Positions 19,481 through 28,452 of a DNA stretch of 64,000 nt are shown in pieces. Numbering within the stretch: position 1 is the first letter of the stretch; every line of letters starts with the position of its first letter. The stretch is from positions 248,001 to 312,000 of the forward strand of contig NZ_CAKKLJ010000004.1 of assembly GCF_918698005.1 (NCBI RefSeq), read 5' to 3'. The DNA comes from Microbacterium sp. Bi121. GTDB lineage: Bacteria > Actinomycetota > Actinomycetes > Actinomycetales > Microbacteriaceae. The position numbers and the translations under genes were made by a program. The notes beneath the pieces are model-generated. The model did not search any database. It was not told where the DNA came from and worked only from the letters and a program-made list of their open reading frames with translations.

Positions 19481-20740
19481 TCAGCGTCGCCGGAAGGCGA
19501 CGACCATCGCGGACATCAGCGCAACGACGTAGACCAGAACGATCACGCCTGTTCCGACGAGCGGAACCTGCCATCCGCCGCTCGCCTCGTGCAACGCCCC
19601 CATGACCGGGGCGCCCAACGCGGCGAACAGGTACCCGCCGCCCTGCACGAGCGCCGACATCGTGGCGGCCTCCGCATCCGATCGCGCGGCCCGAACCAGA
19701 CCGGTGAAGATCAGCACGAATCCGCCGGAATGCGTGAGCGCGCCGAACGAGGCCCAGACTCCTGCGAGCTCAGGGGCCACCAGCATCCCGGCCACCATCA
19801 CAGCGAAGCAGACGCCGAGCATCAGAGCCGAGTACACGGGGCCGACGAACCGCATGAGCAGAGGCGCCAGCATGGCGCCGACGATCGCGACGCCCTGGAA
19901 CAGCGACGCCAGGGCCCCCGCGGTCGCGGCGTCGACGTCGGTCGTGTCGAGCAGCATCGTCGGCAGCCAGGTCGACATCGCGTAGTAGACGGTCGACTGC
20001 GATGCGAAGGCGATCACGAGCAGCCAGACGATCGGGCGTCGAAGGACGACCGCGATGCGGTTGTCGGCTACAACCGGCATCGGCCCGGTGATGCTCGCAG
20101 TCTCGTGCCGAGTCGCAGACTCGCCCTGCCCGGCCGATGCCACGGTCTCCCCCGACATCCGTTCTGCGGATCGCCATGAACGCGACCGCACGATGTGGGC
20201 GAGCCACAGGGCGATGCCCGCCACCGAGAACAGGCCCCACAGCAGGAGCGCAGTGGACCATCCGGTGACCTCTGCGAGCGGGACGGTGCCGAGCGCCGTG
20301 AGCAGCGAGCCGACGTTCAACGTCGCCGTGTAGGCGGCCGTCGCGATCGCCGTACGTTCGGGCGGCAGGTCACGTCGGATGATCACCGGGATGACGACGT
20401 TCCCCACGGTGATCGTCGCGCCCATGATGATCATGCCGGTGACCATCGAGCCGAAACCGGGGAGAGCGCGAACCAGCGTGCCGACCATCACTCCGCCGAG
20501 GGCGATGAGAAGCGCCAGTTCGGCTCCCGCGCGGCGGATCACGAGCGCGGCGAGCGGAGTCATGACAGCGAACATGATGACGGGCGCCGTCGTCAGCAGT
20601 CCGGCGGATGCCGAGCTGATGCCGAGGTCGTGGATGATGTCCGGCAGCACAGGGGTCAGCGCGATGATCGGCGCGCGAAGACTGAGAGCCGCGACCAGGA
20701 TGCCGATGAGCACCAGCCACGGGAAGGAACGCCGCGTCAT
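19481..20740 (-). CDS. MFS transporter, CynX/NimT type
   Basis: A 419-residue major facilitator protein with about twelve membrane segments and a long charged central loop (about residues 190-225). The pattern of the first segments (SLRAPIIALTPVLPDI) is typical for the CynX/NimT group, which includes cyanate and 2-nitroimidazole transporters. The substrate is unknown. The start overlaps the stop of the PHP-protein gene (ATGA), so it is the last gene of trpD-PHP-MFS. The convergent exonuclease gene ends 18 bases away with no clear terminator. Confidence 0.85.
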   Translation of the reverse strand: MTRRSFPWLVLIGILVAALSLRAPIIALTPVLPDIIHDLGISSASAGLLTTAPVIMFAVMTPLAALVIRRAGAELALLIALGGVMVGTLVRALPGFGSMVTGMIIMGATITVGNVVIPVIIRRDLPPERTAIATAAYTATLNVGSLLTALGTVPLAEVTGWSTALLLWGLFSVAGIALWLAHIVRSRSWRSAERMSGETVASAGQGESATRHETASITGPMPVVADNRIAVVLRRPIVWLLVIAFASQSTVYYAMSTWLPTMLLDTTDVDAATAGALASLFQGVAIVGAMLAPLLMRFVGPVYSALMLGVCFAVMVAGMLVAPELAGVWASFGALTHSGGFVLIFTGLVRAARSDAEAATMSALVQGGGYLFAALGAPVMGALHEASGGWQVPLVGTGVIVLVYVVALMSAMVVAFRRR

Positions 20741-21723
20741 TCGGCCCAGGCCCTCAGGCGCTCGAGCCCCCAGGTCGTGACGATCCGCTCCGCCGGCACG
20801 CCCGCCTTCTCGGCACGCTCAGCACCGTAGTCGAGCAGCGACAGCTGCCCCGGGGCGTGCGCATCCGAGTCGATCGAGAACAGGCATCCGGCGTCCAGGG
20901 CGATCGCGATCAATTCGTCAGGCGGATCCTGGCGTTCCGGCCGTGAATTGATCTCGACGGCGACGCCGTTCTCGGCGCAGGCGTCGAATACGGCACGTGC
21001 GTCGAACTGCGACTGCGGTCGAGTGCCGCGGTCGCCCTGCACGAGCCGGCCAGTGCAGTGGCCGAGGACGTTGACGTGGGCCTGCGCGACAGCAGCGAGC
21101 ATGCGCCTGGTCATCTCCCGTGACTCCATGCGCAGCTTCGAATGCACGGATGCCACGACGATGTCGGCCTCGCCGAGCAGTTCCGGCTCCTGATCGAGCC
21201 CGCCGTCTTCGAGGATGTCGACCTCGATACCGGTGAGCATCGTGAACGTGTCGGTGGATTCCGCGCGCACCAGCGGCAACTGCTCTCGCAGGCGCTCAGC
21301 CGATAGCCCACGCGCGACGCGCAGTCGCGGTGAGTGATCGGTGATGGCCAGGTAGGAGTGCCCGAGCGCGCGGGCGGCGTCCGCCATGACGGCGATCGGG
21401 GTCGTACCGTCCGACCAGTCCGTGTGGGCGTGCAGGTCGCCGCGCAGCTTCGGTCGCAGGACGGACGTCCGCTCCGGCTCGACTTCGCCGCGCAGGTCGA
21501 CGAGGTACGCGGGCACCACGCCCGACTGGGCCTCGCGGATCACGGCGAAGGTCGACTCACCGATCCCCTTCGCCGCGCGCAACCTCGTCGGGTCGTTCAG
21601 CACATCCAGCGGCAGTGCCTTCACCGTGGCGGCCGCCTGCCGGAACGCCTTCGCCCGGTACCGCGACGCTCGCTCGCGTTCGAGAACCGTGGCGATCTCG
21701 AGCAGTGCGTCGACGGGATCCAT
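20737..21723 (-). CDS. PHP-domain protein with PolX-like N-terminal helices
   Basis: A 328-residue protein. The N-terminal 75 residues resemble the helical and helix-hairpin-helix start of PolX DNA polymerases (RYRAKAFRQAAATV, AAKGIGEST). The polymerase palm is absent. The PHP metal-hydrolase domain (about 90-325) has HAHTDWSDG, ITDHSPR, GIEVDI, SVHSK, GHCTGR and DSDAHAP, so all metal-ligand motifs seem intact. It is probably a phosphoesterase or exonuclease linked to DNA repair. The physiological substrate is unknown. It starts seven bases after the trpD stop. Confidence 0.82.
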   Translation of the reverse strand: MDPVDALLEIATVLERERASRYRAKAFRQAAATVKALPLDVLNDPTRLRAAKGIGESTFAVIREAQSGVVPAYLVDLRGEVEPERTSVLRPKLRGDLHAHTDWSDGTTPIAVMADAARALGHSYLAITDHSPRLRVARGLSAERLREQLPLVRAESTDTFTMLTGIEVDILEDGGLDQEPELLGEADIVVASVHSKLRMESREMTRRMLAAVAQAHVNVLGHCTGRLVQGDRGTRPQSQFDARAVFDACAENGVAVEINSRPERQDPPDELIAIALDAGCLFSIDSDAHAPGQLSLLDYGAERAEKAGVPAERIVTTWGLERLRAWAE

Positions 21724-21729
21724 CAGAGC

Positions 21730-22794
21730 TCAGTTCGATGCCAGCTCGCGCGTCGCGTCGACCCAGGCGTCCAACTTCGCAGCTGCGCTGCCGTCGTCGA
21801 CGGCGGCTTCGGCCCGCTCGTAACCGTCGCGAAGACGCTCGAGGATCGGCCGTGTCGCCTGCGTCGCGTCCTGCGACAGCTCGAACGCGACGATTCCGGC
21901 CGCGGCGTTCAGGAGCACGATGTCGCGAACGGCGCCCTTCGTTCCAGCCAGCGTGTCCCGCAGCACTCCCGCGTTGTACTCGGGAGGACCGCCGATGAGA
22001 TCGGCGAGGTCGGCCGTGGGGATGCCGAGATCGCGCGGATCCAGGTCGTGCTCGTGGATGTCACCGCGCGAGACCTCCCAGATCCTGCTGTGACCGGTCG
22101 TGGTGAGCTCGTCCAGGCCGTCGTCTCCGCGGAAGACGAGTGCCGTGGCGCCTCGCGTGCGGAAGACGCCGGTGATGAGAGGAACGCGCTCGAGCTGGGC
22201 GACGCCGACAGCGTTCGCCTCAGCGCGGGCAGGGTTGCACAGTGGTCCGAGCATGTTGAACACGGTCGGCACGCCGAGCTCGCCTCGTGCCGCACCGGCG
22301 TGCTTGAAACCGGGGTGGAATGCCGCAGCCCACGCGAACGTGATGCCCGTCAGATCGAGCACCTTCGCGACGTCCTCCGGCGACAGCGAGAGCTGAAGGC
22401 CCAGCGCGCCGAGGACGTCCGAGGAACCGGACGCGGAGCTGGCGGCACGGTTGCCGTGCTTGACGACGGGGATGCCTGTGGCGCCGATGATGATCGCCGC
22501 TGTGGTCGAGACGTTGACCGTGCCGACGCGGTCGCCCCCCGTCCCGACGATGTCGAGAACATTCGGAGAGACAGGAAGCGGAACTGCGGCTTCGAGGATG
22601 GCATCGCGGAATCCGACGATCTCGTCGATGGTCTCGCCCTTGGCGCGCAGAGCGACGAGGAAACCCGCGAGCTTGGCATCCGAGATGTTGCCCTGCATCA
22701 CCTGGCGCATGGCCCAGGTGGATTCCCACACGCTGAGGTCGCGTCGCTCCAGAAGTGCGGTGAGGACATCGGGCCAGGTCAGGGAATCCGCCAT
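21730..22794 (-). CDS. trpD: Anthranilate phosphoribosyltransferase
   Basis: The second step of tryptophan synthesis, transfer of phosphoribose from PRPP to anthranilate. The protein of 354 residues has the PRPP-binding loop GTGGDRVGTVNVST and the family pattern KHGNRAASSASGSSDVLGAL. The chosen ATG lies seven bases after TAAGAT in the leaderless pattern; a longer in-frame start 19 codons upstream is less likely. The gene stands apart from other trp genes and is divergent from ctaE, an arrangement also known from mycobacteria. Confidence 0.95.
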   Translation of the reverse strand: MADSLTWPDVLTALLERRDLSVWESTWAMRQVMQGNISDAKLAGFLVALRAKGETIDEIVGFRDAILEAAVPLPVSPNVLDIVGTGGDRVGTVNVSTTAAIIIGATGIPVVKHGNRAASSASGSSDVLGALGLQLSLSPEDVAKVLDLTGITFAWAAAFHPGFKHAGAARGELGVPTVFNMLGPLCNPARAEANAVGVAQLERVPLITGVFRTRGATALVFRGDDGLDELTTTGHSRIWEVSRGDIHEHDLDPRDLGIPTADLADLIGGPPEYNAGVLRDTLAGTKGAVRDIVLLNAAAGIVAFELSQDATQATRPILERLRDGYERAEAAVDDGSAAAKLDAWVDATRELASN

Positions 22795-22801
22795 GCCAGA
22801 G

Positions 22802-22807
22802 ATCTTA
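22802..22807 (-). promoter_or_regulatory. -10 element of trpD (predicted leaderless)
   Basis: TAAGAT on the minus strand, seven bases before the trpD ATG. It supports the shorter start. Confidence 0.5.
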
Positions 22808-22892
22808 TCGGCGCGAATGGACACCCTGAGGACACGTTGCGCCTCGGCCATCCGCGCGGTGCCGCGTATTCACCGAGGATTCGCAGTGTTTT

Positions 22893-22908
22893 CTTAGGGT
22901 CCCCTAAG
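22893..22908. promoter_or_regulatory. Palindrome in the trpD-ctaE divergent promoter region
   Basis: CTTAGGG-TC-CCCTAAG, perfect seven-base arms around two bases. The centre is about 75 bases upstream of the predicted ctaE transcript start, a position more typical of an activator or remote repressor site. It does not have the layout of a DtxR/IdeR iron box. Confidence 0.45.
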
Positions 22909-22963
22909 TCTGGCACCAGCGAATCGGTCCCCCCGGATGCAAGAATCATGCTCGCGAATCGGC

Positions 22964-22969
22964 CATAAT
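22964..22969 (+). promoter_or_regulatory. -10 element of ctaE-qcrCAB (predicted leaderless)
   Basis: CATAAT lies six bases before the GTG start of ctaE. It implies the transcript begins at the start codon, and it selects the GTG over an ATG 13 codons upstream. Confidence 0.5.
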
Positions 22970-22975
22970 GGACAG

Positions 22976-23629
22976 GTGACCACCTCAGCGACCTATGCCC
23001 CGGCGGCAAGAACGATCAAGCGCCCGAATCCGGTAGCTGTCGGCACCATCGTGTGGCTCGGCAGCGAAGTGATGTTCTTCGCGGGACTGTTCGCGATCTA
23101 CTTCACGCTCCGCAGCACCTCACCCGAGCTGTGGGCAGACCGTACCGAGCTGCTGAACGTTCCGTTCGCCGCAGTCAACACGGCCATCCTGGTGTTCTCC
23201 TCCGTGACCTGCCAGATGGGCGTGTTCGCGGCTGAGGATCTCCAGGCGTATCGCATCAAGAAGGGGCACCTCAACGGCGCAGGCCGCCGCCGCCTCTTCG
23301 GCTGGGGAATGGTCGAGTGGTTCTGGGTCACCTTCGCGCTCGGCGCGATCTTCGTCTCCGGTCAGGTCTGGGAGTACGCCCAGCTGGTCGCAGAGGGCCT
23401 GCCGATCCAGGCTGACTCCTACGCCTCGGCGTTCTACCTGACCACGGGCTTCCACGCCCTCCACGTCACCGGCGGACTCATCGCGTTCCTGCTCGTCATC
23501 GGGCGCGCGTTCGCGGTGAAGAACTTCGCACACAAGGAGGCGACCTCCTCGATCGTCGTGTCGTACTACTGGCACTTCGTCGACGTCGTCTGGATCGTGC
23601 TGTTCTTCGTCATCTACTTCCTGAAATAA
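22976..23629 (+). CDS. ctaE: Cytochrome c oxidase subunit III
   Basis: A 217-residue membrane subunit of the aa3 oxidase with five membrane segments, the form usual in actinobacteria. Family features are the [12 protein letters not shown] segment in helix 1, FHALHVTGG in helix 4 and [11 protein letters not shown] near the C-terminus. It stabilises the catalytic core and does not bind haem. It is the first gene of ctaE-qcrC-qcrA-qcrB, which joins the oxidase to the bcc complex. GTG is taken as start because of the -10 element directly upstream. Confidence 0.95.
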   Translation: MTTSATYAPAARTIKRPNPVAVGTIVWLGSEVMFFAGLFAIYFTLRSTSPELWADRTELLNVPFAAVNTAILVFSSVTCQMGVFAAEDLQAYRIKKGHLNGAGRRRLFGWGMVEWFWVTFALGAIFVSGQVWEYAQLVAEGLPIQADSYASAFYLTTGFHALHVTGGLIAFLLVIGRAFAVKNFAHKEATSSIVVSYYWHFVDVVWIVLFFVIYFLK

Positions 23630-23649
23630 GAGCGGAGCTGACCTGCGAA

Positions 23650-24453
23650 ATGGCACGAGAGAAGAAGCGTCGCTCGAACGGACGCCGTAGCCCCCTGGCC
23701 GCTGCGGCGCTCATCGGAGCGGGACTCCTGATCACCGGAGGCATCTACGCCGGTGCGTCGGCCGCGATTGCGGCAACCGACACCCAGACATCGGCGAGCA
23801 CGCAGCTGACCGTCGATGACGGACAGAAGCTGTTCCAGGCGAACTGCGCCACCTGCCACGGCCTCGACCTGCAGGGAACCGACAACGGCCCGAGCCTCTA
23901 CGGCGTCGGCGAGCTGGCAGTCGAGTTCCAGGTCGCGACCGGCCGCATGCCCCTGCAGATGCAGGGACCGCAGGCTCCGCAGAAGCCCGTGCAGTTCACG
24001 CAGGACCAGATCGAGGCCATGGCGTCGTACGTCCAGTCGGTCGCCCCTGGCCCCACCTACCCCGCAGACGAGATCCTCGACGGCGAAGGCGATGTCGCAC
24101 ACGGCGCGGAGCTGTTCCGCGTCAACTGCGCGATGTGCCACAACGTCGCGGCAGCCGGTGGCGCTCTCACCGAGGGCAAGTACGCCCCTGGGCTGACCAG
24201 CACCAGCGCTCTGCACATCTACGCGGCCATGGTCACCGGCCCGCAGAACATGCCCGTGTTCGGCGACATGAACCTGTCAGACGAGGACAAGCGCGACATC
24301 ATCTCGGCTCTGCTGTTCCAGCAGCAGGAGGTCCAGATCGGCGGCTTCACGCTCGGCTCGCTCGGGCCGGTCTCCGAGGGCCTGTTCGTCTGGATCTTCG
24401 GCATCGGCGCCCTCGTCGGCGCGACCGTGTGGATCACGGCGAAGTCCAACTGA
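23650..24453 (+). CDS. qcrC: Di-haem cytochrome c subunit of the bcc complex
   Basis: A 267-residue membrane-anchored cytochrome. It has an N-terminal hydrophobic segment (about 15-42), two haem c sites CATCH (Cys66, Cys69, His70) and CAMCH (Cys160, Cys163, His164), and a C-terminal anchor (about 240-262). The two haems replace the soluble cytochrome c that is lacking in this group and pass electrons directly to the CuA site of CtaC. It lies 20 bases after ctaE. Its ribosome binding site (GGAG) is weak. Confidence 0.95.
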   Translation: MAREKKRRSNGRRSPLAAAALIGAGLLITGGIYAGASAAIAATDTQTSASTQLTVDDGQKLFQANCATCHGLDLQGTDNGPSLYGVGELAVEFQVATGRMPLQMQGPQAPQKPVQFTQDQIEAMASYVQSVAPGPTYPADEILDGEGDVAHGAELFRVNCAMCHNVAAAGGALTEGKYAPGLTSTSALHIYAAMVTGPQNMPVFGDMNLSDEDKRDIISALLFQQQEVQIGGFTLGSLGPVSEGLFVWIFGIGALVGATVWITAKSN

Positions 24454-24489
24454 CGCATATTCAACGAAGAGGAACGTACGAGGAGCACC

Positions 24490-25566
24490 ATGGCACACGA
24501 CGACGACTCGCAGGCCCTTGACCGGGCCTACCAGCCCTCCCCTGGGCTGGGTGTCGCAGTCAGCGATCCCGTGCAGAACCCCGGCCTGCCGCCGCACCGT
24601 GAGCGGATCACAGATCAGGACCCGAAGGCTGAGAAGCGGGCAGCACGCACTGTCTACACGCTGTTCTACCTGTCGCTCGCCGGCAGCATCTGGGCGGTAG
24701 CGGCGTACATGCTGTTCCCGATCGAGGACGGCTCGCTGGCATCGATCCGCAACAACAACCTCTTCATCGGTCTCGGCATCGCGCTGGCGCTGCTGTCGAT
24801 CGGCATCGGCGCGATCCACTGGTCCAAGGCGCTGATGAGCGACAAGGAGCACATCGAGCACCGGCATCCGACCCGAGGCAAGGACGCGACCCGCGAAGCA
24901 GCCATCCAGGCCTTCGCCGAGGCGAACGAGGAGTCCGGCTTCGGCCGCCGCACGATGATCCGCAACTCGCTCATCGCAGCGGTCGTGGCATCCATCGTCC
25001 CCGGCGTCGCGCTCTTCCGTGGACTCGCTCCGCACAGCACGCCTGACGACCCCACGGCCGGCGACCCGGTCGTGCTCCTGAAGCAGACGATGTGGGACAA
25101 GGGCCAGCGTCTGGTCCGCGACCCCGACGGCACGCCCATCCGCGCTGCTGACGTCACGCTCGGCTCCGCGTTCCACGTGATCCCCGAGGACCTCGCGACT
25201 CTCTCGCACCACGACGGCTACCTCGAGGAGAAGGCCAAGGCCATCGTGCTGATGATGCGCCTGCGCCCCGAGCAGCTCATCGAATCCGAGGAGCGCAAGG
25301 ACTGGTCGTACGACGGCATCGTCGCGTACTCCAAGGTCTGCACTCACGTCGGCTGCCCCGTTGCTCTCTACGAGCAGCAGACGCATCACCTGCTGTGCCC
25401 GTGCCACCAGTCGCAGTTCGACGTCACCGACCATGCCAAGGTGATCTTCGGCCCGGCCGCGCGTCCGCTGCCTCAGCTGCCGATCACGGTCGATGACGAG
25501 GGCTACCTCGTCGCACGCAGCGACTTCGAAGAACCCGTCGGCCCGAGCTTCTGGGAGCGCCATTGA
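24490..25566 (+). CDS. qcrA: Rieske iron-sulfur subunit of the bcc complex
   Basis: A 358-residue Rieske protein with three membrane segments (near residues 58-75, 93-112 and 165-185), the extended form typical of actinobacteria. The 2Fe-2S ligands are Cys284 and His286 in CTHVGC and Cys303 and His306 in CPCH, with Cys289 and Cys305 for the disulfide. It takes electrons from menaquinol at the QcrB site and passes them to QcrC. It has a strong ribosome binding site (GAGGAG). The stop codon overlaps the TTG start of qcrB. Confidence 0.96.
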   Translation: MAHDDDSQALDRAYQPSPGLGVAVSDPVQNPGLPPHRERITDQDPKAEKRAARTVYTLFYLSLAGSIWAVAAYMLFPIEDGSLASIRNNNLFIGLGIALALLSIGIGAIHWSKALMSDKEHIEHRHPTRGKDATREAAIQAFAEANEESGFGRRTMIRNSLIAAVVASIVPGVALFRGLAPHSTPDDPTAGDPVVLLKQTMWDKGQRLVRDPDGTPIRAADVTLGSAFHVIPEDLATLSHHDGYLEEKAKAIVLMMRLRPEQLIESEERKDWSYDGIVAYSKVCTHVGCPVALYEQQTHHLLCPCHQSQFDVTDHAKVIFGPAARPLPQLPITVDDEGYLVARSDFEEPVGPSFWERH

Positions 25567-27380
25567 GTACCGCAACGCTGTCCAAAGACGACAAGAAGGA
25601 CGCTCAGGCGCCGCTCGGCGGCCGCTTCATCGGCGCAGCCTCGAACTACATCGATGAGCGCACGAGCCTGTCCGGCTTCGTCAAGGAGCTGGGTCGCAAG
25701 ATCTTCCCCGACCACTGGTCGTTCATGCTCGGCGAGATCGCACTGTGGAGCTTCGTCGTCGTGTTCCTCTCCGGAACCTTCCTGACGTTCTTCTTCGAGG
25801 CGTCGATGGTCGAAACCCACTACACGGGTGCTTACGCCCCGATGCGCGGTATCGAGATGTCCGCAGCGCTCGAATCGACGCTGCACATCTCCTTCGACCT
25901 CCGCGGCGGCCTGCTGGTCCGCCAGATCCACCACTGGGCCGCGCTCGTGTTCGTCGCCGGCATCGGCATCCACATGCTGCGCATCTTCTTCACCGGTGCG
26001 TTCCGCAAGCCGCGCGAGCTGAACTGGGTGATCGGCTTCGTGCTGTTCATCCTCGCCATGGCCGAGGGCTTCACGGGCTACTCGCTGCCTGACGACCTGC
26101 TCTCGGGCAACGGCCTCCGCATCATCGACGGCATGGTCAAGGGTCTCCCCCTGATCGGCACGTGGACCTCGTTCCTCCTCTTCGGCGGCGAGTTCCCCGG
26201 CACCGACATCGTCGGCCGTCTGTACACGCTGCACATCCTGCTGCTTCCGCTGCTGGTGATCGGCCTGATCGTCGTGCACCTGATGCTGATGATCGTCAAC
26301 AAGCACACCCAGTTCGCCGGCCCGGGCCGCACGAACGACAACGTCGTCGGCTACCCGATGATGCCGGTGTACATGTCGAAGATGGGCGGCTTCCTGTTCA
26401 TCGTCTTCGGTGCGATCGTCCTCATCGCGACGTTCTTCCAGATCAACCCGATCTGGAACTACGGCCCGTACGACCCGTCTCCGGTGTCCGCCGGCACCCA
26501 GCCCGACTGGTACATCGGCTTCGCGGACGGCGCGCTGCGCCTCGCCCCGCCGCACCTGGATGTCGTGTTCCTCAACCACACGTGGTCCTTCGGCATCCTG
26601 ATTCCGGTCGTCGTCCTCGGCCTGTTCATCGTGGCCGTCGCGATCTACCCCTTCATCGAGGCGTGGGTCACGGGCGACAAGCGCGAGCACCACATCGCAC
26701 AGCGCCCGCGCAACGCCGCGACGCGCACCGCGATCGGTGTCGCCGGCGTCATCTTCTACGCCGTGATGTGGGCGGCCGCCTCGTCCGACCTCATGGCGAC
26801 GCACTTCCACCTCACGATGGAAGGTGTCATCCACACGCTTCAGGCTCTGCTGTTCCTCGGCCCGATCATCGGCTACTTCGTCACCAAGCGCATCTGCATC
26901 GCGCTGCAGAAGAAGGACCGCGAGATCGTCCTGCACGGCTACGAGTCGGGTCGCATCGTCCGCCTCCCCGGCGGCGAGTACATCGAGGTGCACCAGCCGG
27001 TCGACCAGTACGACCGCTGGAAGCTCATCGATGTCGACGGCTACGAGCCCCTGGTGGTCCGCCCGAACGCCAAGGGTCGCATCCCGTGGACGCAGAACCT
27101 GCGCTCGAGCCTCTCCCGCTGGTTCTACGAAGACCGTCTGTCCCCGCTCACGCAGGCCGAGGTGGATGCCGCCGTCGCGCACCAGCACCACGTGACTGCG
27201 CACATGGATGAGGCCGAGGCGGCTGAGATCCAGGGCGCCCACGAGCGTGCCGGTGTTCCGGATGCTCCGCTGCACCCCGAGCGCGAGACGCACGTCGATG
27301 AGACGCCGAACACGCCGAGCTCGGTGATCGCCACCGACCCGGTGAAGAAGTCCAAGAAGAAGGACGAGAGCGGCGAGTAA
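25563..27380 (+). CDS. qcrB: Cytochrome b subunit of the bcc complex
   Basis: The 605-residue quinol-oxidising core of the complex, with about eight to nine membrane segments and two haem b sites. The histidine pairs lie in helix 2 (RQIHHWAALV) and helix 4 (LHILLLPLLVIGLIVVHL). It has a long hydrophilic C-terminal extension (about 450-605), a feature of actinobacterial QcrB. The start is TTG, overlapping the qcrA stop (TTGA), so translation is coupled. It is followed by a strong terminator. This subunit is the known target class of bcc inhibitors in mycobacteria. Confidence 0.96.
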   Translation: MSTATLSKDDKKDAQAPLGGRFIGAASNYIDERTSLSGFVKELGRKIFPDHWSFMLGEIALWSFVVVFLSGTFLTFFFEASMVETHYTGAYAPMRGIEMSAALESTLHISFDLRGGLLVRQIHHWAALVFVAGIGIHMLRIFFTGAFRKPRELNWVIGFVLFILAMAEGFTGYSLPDDLLSGNGLRIIDGMVKGLPLIGTWTSFLLFGGEFPGTDIVGRLYTLHILLLPLLVIGLIVVHLMLMIVNKHTQFAGPGRTNDNVVGYPMMPVYMSKMGGFLFIVFGAIVLIATFFQINPIWNYGPYDPSPVSAGTQPDWYIGFADGALRLAPPHLDVVFLNHTWSFGILIPVVVLGLFIVAVAIYPFIEAWVTGDKREHHIAQRPRNAATRTAIGVAGVIFYAVMWAAASSDLMATHFHLTMEGVIHTLQALLFLGPIIGYFVTKRICIALQKKDREIVLHGYESGRIVRLPGGEYIEVHQPVDQYDRWKLIDVDGYEPLVVRPNAKGRIPWTQNLRSSLSRWFYEDRLSPLTQAEVDAAVAHQHHVTAHMDEAEAAEIQGAHERAGVPDAPLHPERETHVDETPNTPSSVIATDPVKKSKKKDESGE

Positions 27381-27394
27381 CGCCCTCCCCCTCT

Positions 27395-27429
27395 CGAAGG
27401 CCCCGATGCGATTCGCATCGGGGCCTTCG
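27395..27429 (+). terminator. Terminator of ctaE-qcrCAB
   Basis: A 16-pair perfect stem, CGAAGGCCCCGATGCG against CGCATCGGGGCCTTCG, starting 15 bases after the qcrB stop. The T-tract is poor, as is common at this GC content. Confidence 0.75.
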
Positions 27430-27514
27430 GCGTTACCGGCACACCACCTGCAACGCACCAGATGACCGCATCTCCGGCCGGATCGGGACGCGCAACGGTG
27501 TGACCCCCGGGTTC

Positions 27515-27520
27515 TATGCT
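27515..27520 (+). promoter_or_regulatory. -10 element of the rhodanese gene (predicted leaderless)
   Basis: TATGCT, six bases, then ATG. No ribosome binding site is present. Confidence 0.5.
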
Positions 27521-27526
27521 GGGGCC

Positions 27527-27946
27527 ATGATCGATCGCGCTGACTACTTCGCCGCCAAGCTCGCCTACGAGACCGACGCGAGCGACCTGTACGCCCGCCA
27601 GAAGGCCGGAGAAGCGGTCGTGGTCATCGATGTCCGCTCAGACGAGGCCTGGGCCCAGGGACGAGTCGCAGGCGCCGTGCACATGCACTACAGCGAGATC
27701 GCCAGCAGGGCTGCGCAGGAGGTCCCTGAGGGCAGCGACGTCGTCGTCTACTGCTGGAGTCCCGGATGCAACGCCGGTGCGAAGGGTGCTCTCGAGTTCG
27801 CGAAGCTCGGGTACGACGTACGCGAGATGATCGGGGGCTTCGAGTACTGGGTACGCGAGGGATATCCCGTCGAAGACCACGATGGCATCCACCGTCGCCC
27901 CGTCGACCCACTCACCGGAGTCGCCCGCGTACGCACGCGGGCTTGA
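27527..27946 (+). CDS. Rhodanese-like sulfurtransferase
   Basis: A single-domain rhodanese of 139 residues. The catalytic Cys76 lies in the loop CWSPGCN, and the family pattern VVIDVRSDEAWAQGRVAGAVHMHY is clear. Such enzymes carry a persulfide on the cysteine. It has its own leaderless-type promoter and lies between two terminators, so it is a separate transcript wedged between the bcc and aa3 operons. A role in oxidase or Fe-S maturation is possible but only suggested by location. Confidence 0.88.
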   Translation: MIDRADYFAAKLAYETDASDLYARQKAGEAVVVIDVRSDEAWAQGRVAGAVHMHYSEIASRAAQEVPEGSDVVVYCWSPGCNAGAKGALEFAKLGYDVREMIGGFEYWVREGYPVEDHDGIHRRPVDPLTGVARVRTRA

Positions 27947-27962
27947 CCGGCGACCCATACGC

Positions 27963-27994
27963 AGAACGCCCCTGGAATCTTCCAGGGGCGTTCT
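27963..27994. terminator. Bidirectional terminator between the rhodanese gene and ctaF
   Basis: AGAACGCCCCTGGA and TCCAGGGGCGTTCT form a perfect 14-pair stem with a four-base loop. It lies between two convergent genes and can serve both. Confidence 0.8.
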
Positions 27995-28014
27995 GATCAG
28001 CAGACTCGAGCTTC

Positions 28015-28449
28015 TCAGCGGGCGAAGTGTCCGCGGTAGTACTCGTAGACCCAGCCGACGATCGCGACGGCGAAGATCGCCACGCCGATCGGGAGGAGGA
28101 ACTGCCCGACGGCCATTCCGACCAGGAAGACACCAGCCGAAGCGGCCAGCACCAGCGGCCACCAGGACCAGGGGCTGAACTCGCCGAGCTCGGGGTCACC
28201 GTCATCGATGTCCGACGTCAGGACGTCCTCGGGGAGTTCGCCGCCCTGCGCCTTGTGCGTGCGCTGCAGGTAGACCGCGATCATGGCCGACATGAACATG
28301 CCGAAGAACAGCGCGACCGTGCCGACCCACTCGACGCTCATCGCGCCGGTCAGCTCCGGGTAGGCCAGGATGTGCCACACCGTGTAGGTGACGCCTACCA
28401 GGGCGAAGAAGACCGCGAGGATCCACCAGAGGATGATGTTCGAACGCAT
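28015..28449 (-). CDS. ctaF: Cytochrome c oxidase subunit IV (actinobacterial type)
   Basis: A 144-residue membrane protein with four hydrophobic segments (near 5-25, 36-58, 92-112 and 115-132). It matches the actinobacterial fourth subunit of the aa3 oxidase, which is found in the supercomplex and carries no metal. It starts three bases after ctaD, so it is the last gene of ctaC-ctaD-ctaF. Confidence 0.92.
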   Translation of the reverse strand: MRSNIILWWILAVFFALVGVTYTVWHILAYPELTGAMSVEWVGTVALFFGMFMSAMIAVYLQRTHKAQGGELPEDVLTSDIDDGDPELGEFSPWSWWPLVLAASAGVFLVGMAVGQFLLPIGVAIFAVAIVGWVYEYYRGHFAR

Positions 28450-28452
28450 GGC

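Noticed and set aside
22893..22908. DtxR/IdeR iron box
   Set aside because: Half sites TTAGG/CCTAA are present but the 19-base iron-box layout with nine bases between them is not.
25503..27458. Long minus-strand open frame opposite qcrB
   Set aside because: Shadow of the cytochrome b gene; no start signal and no protein-like pattern.
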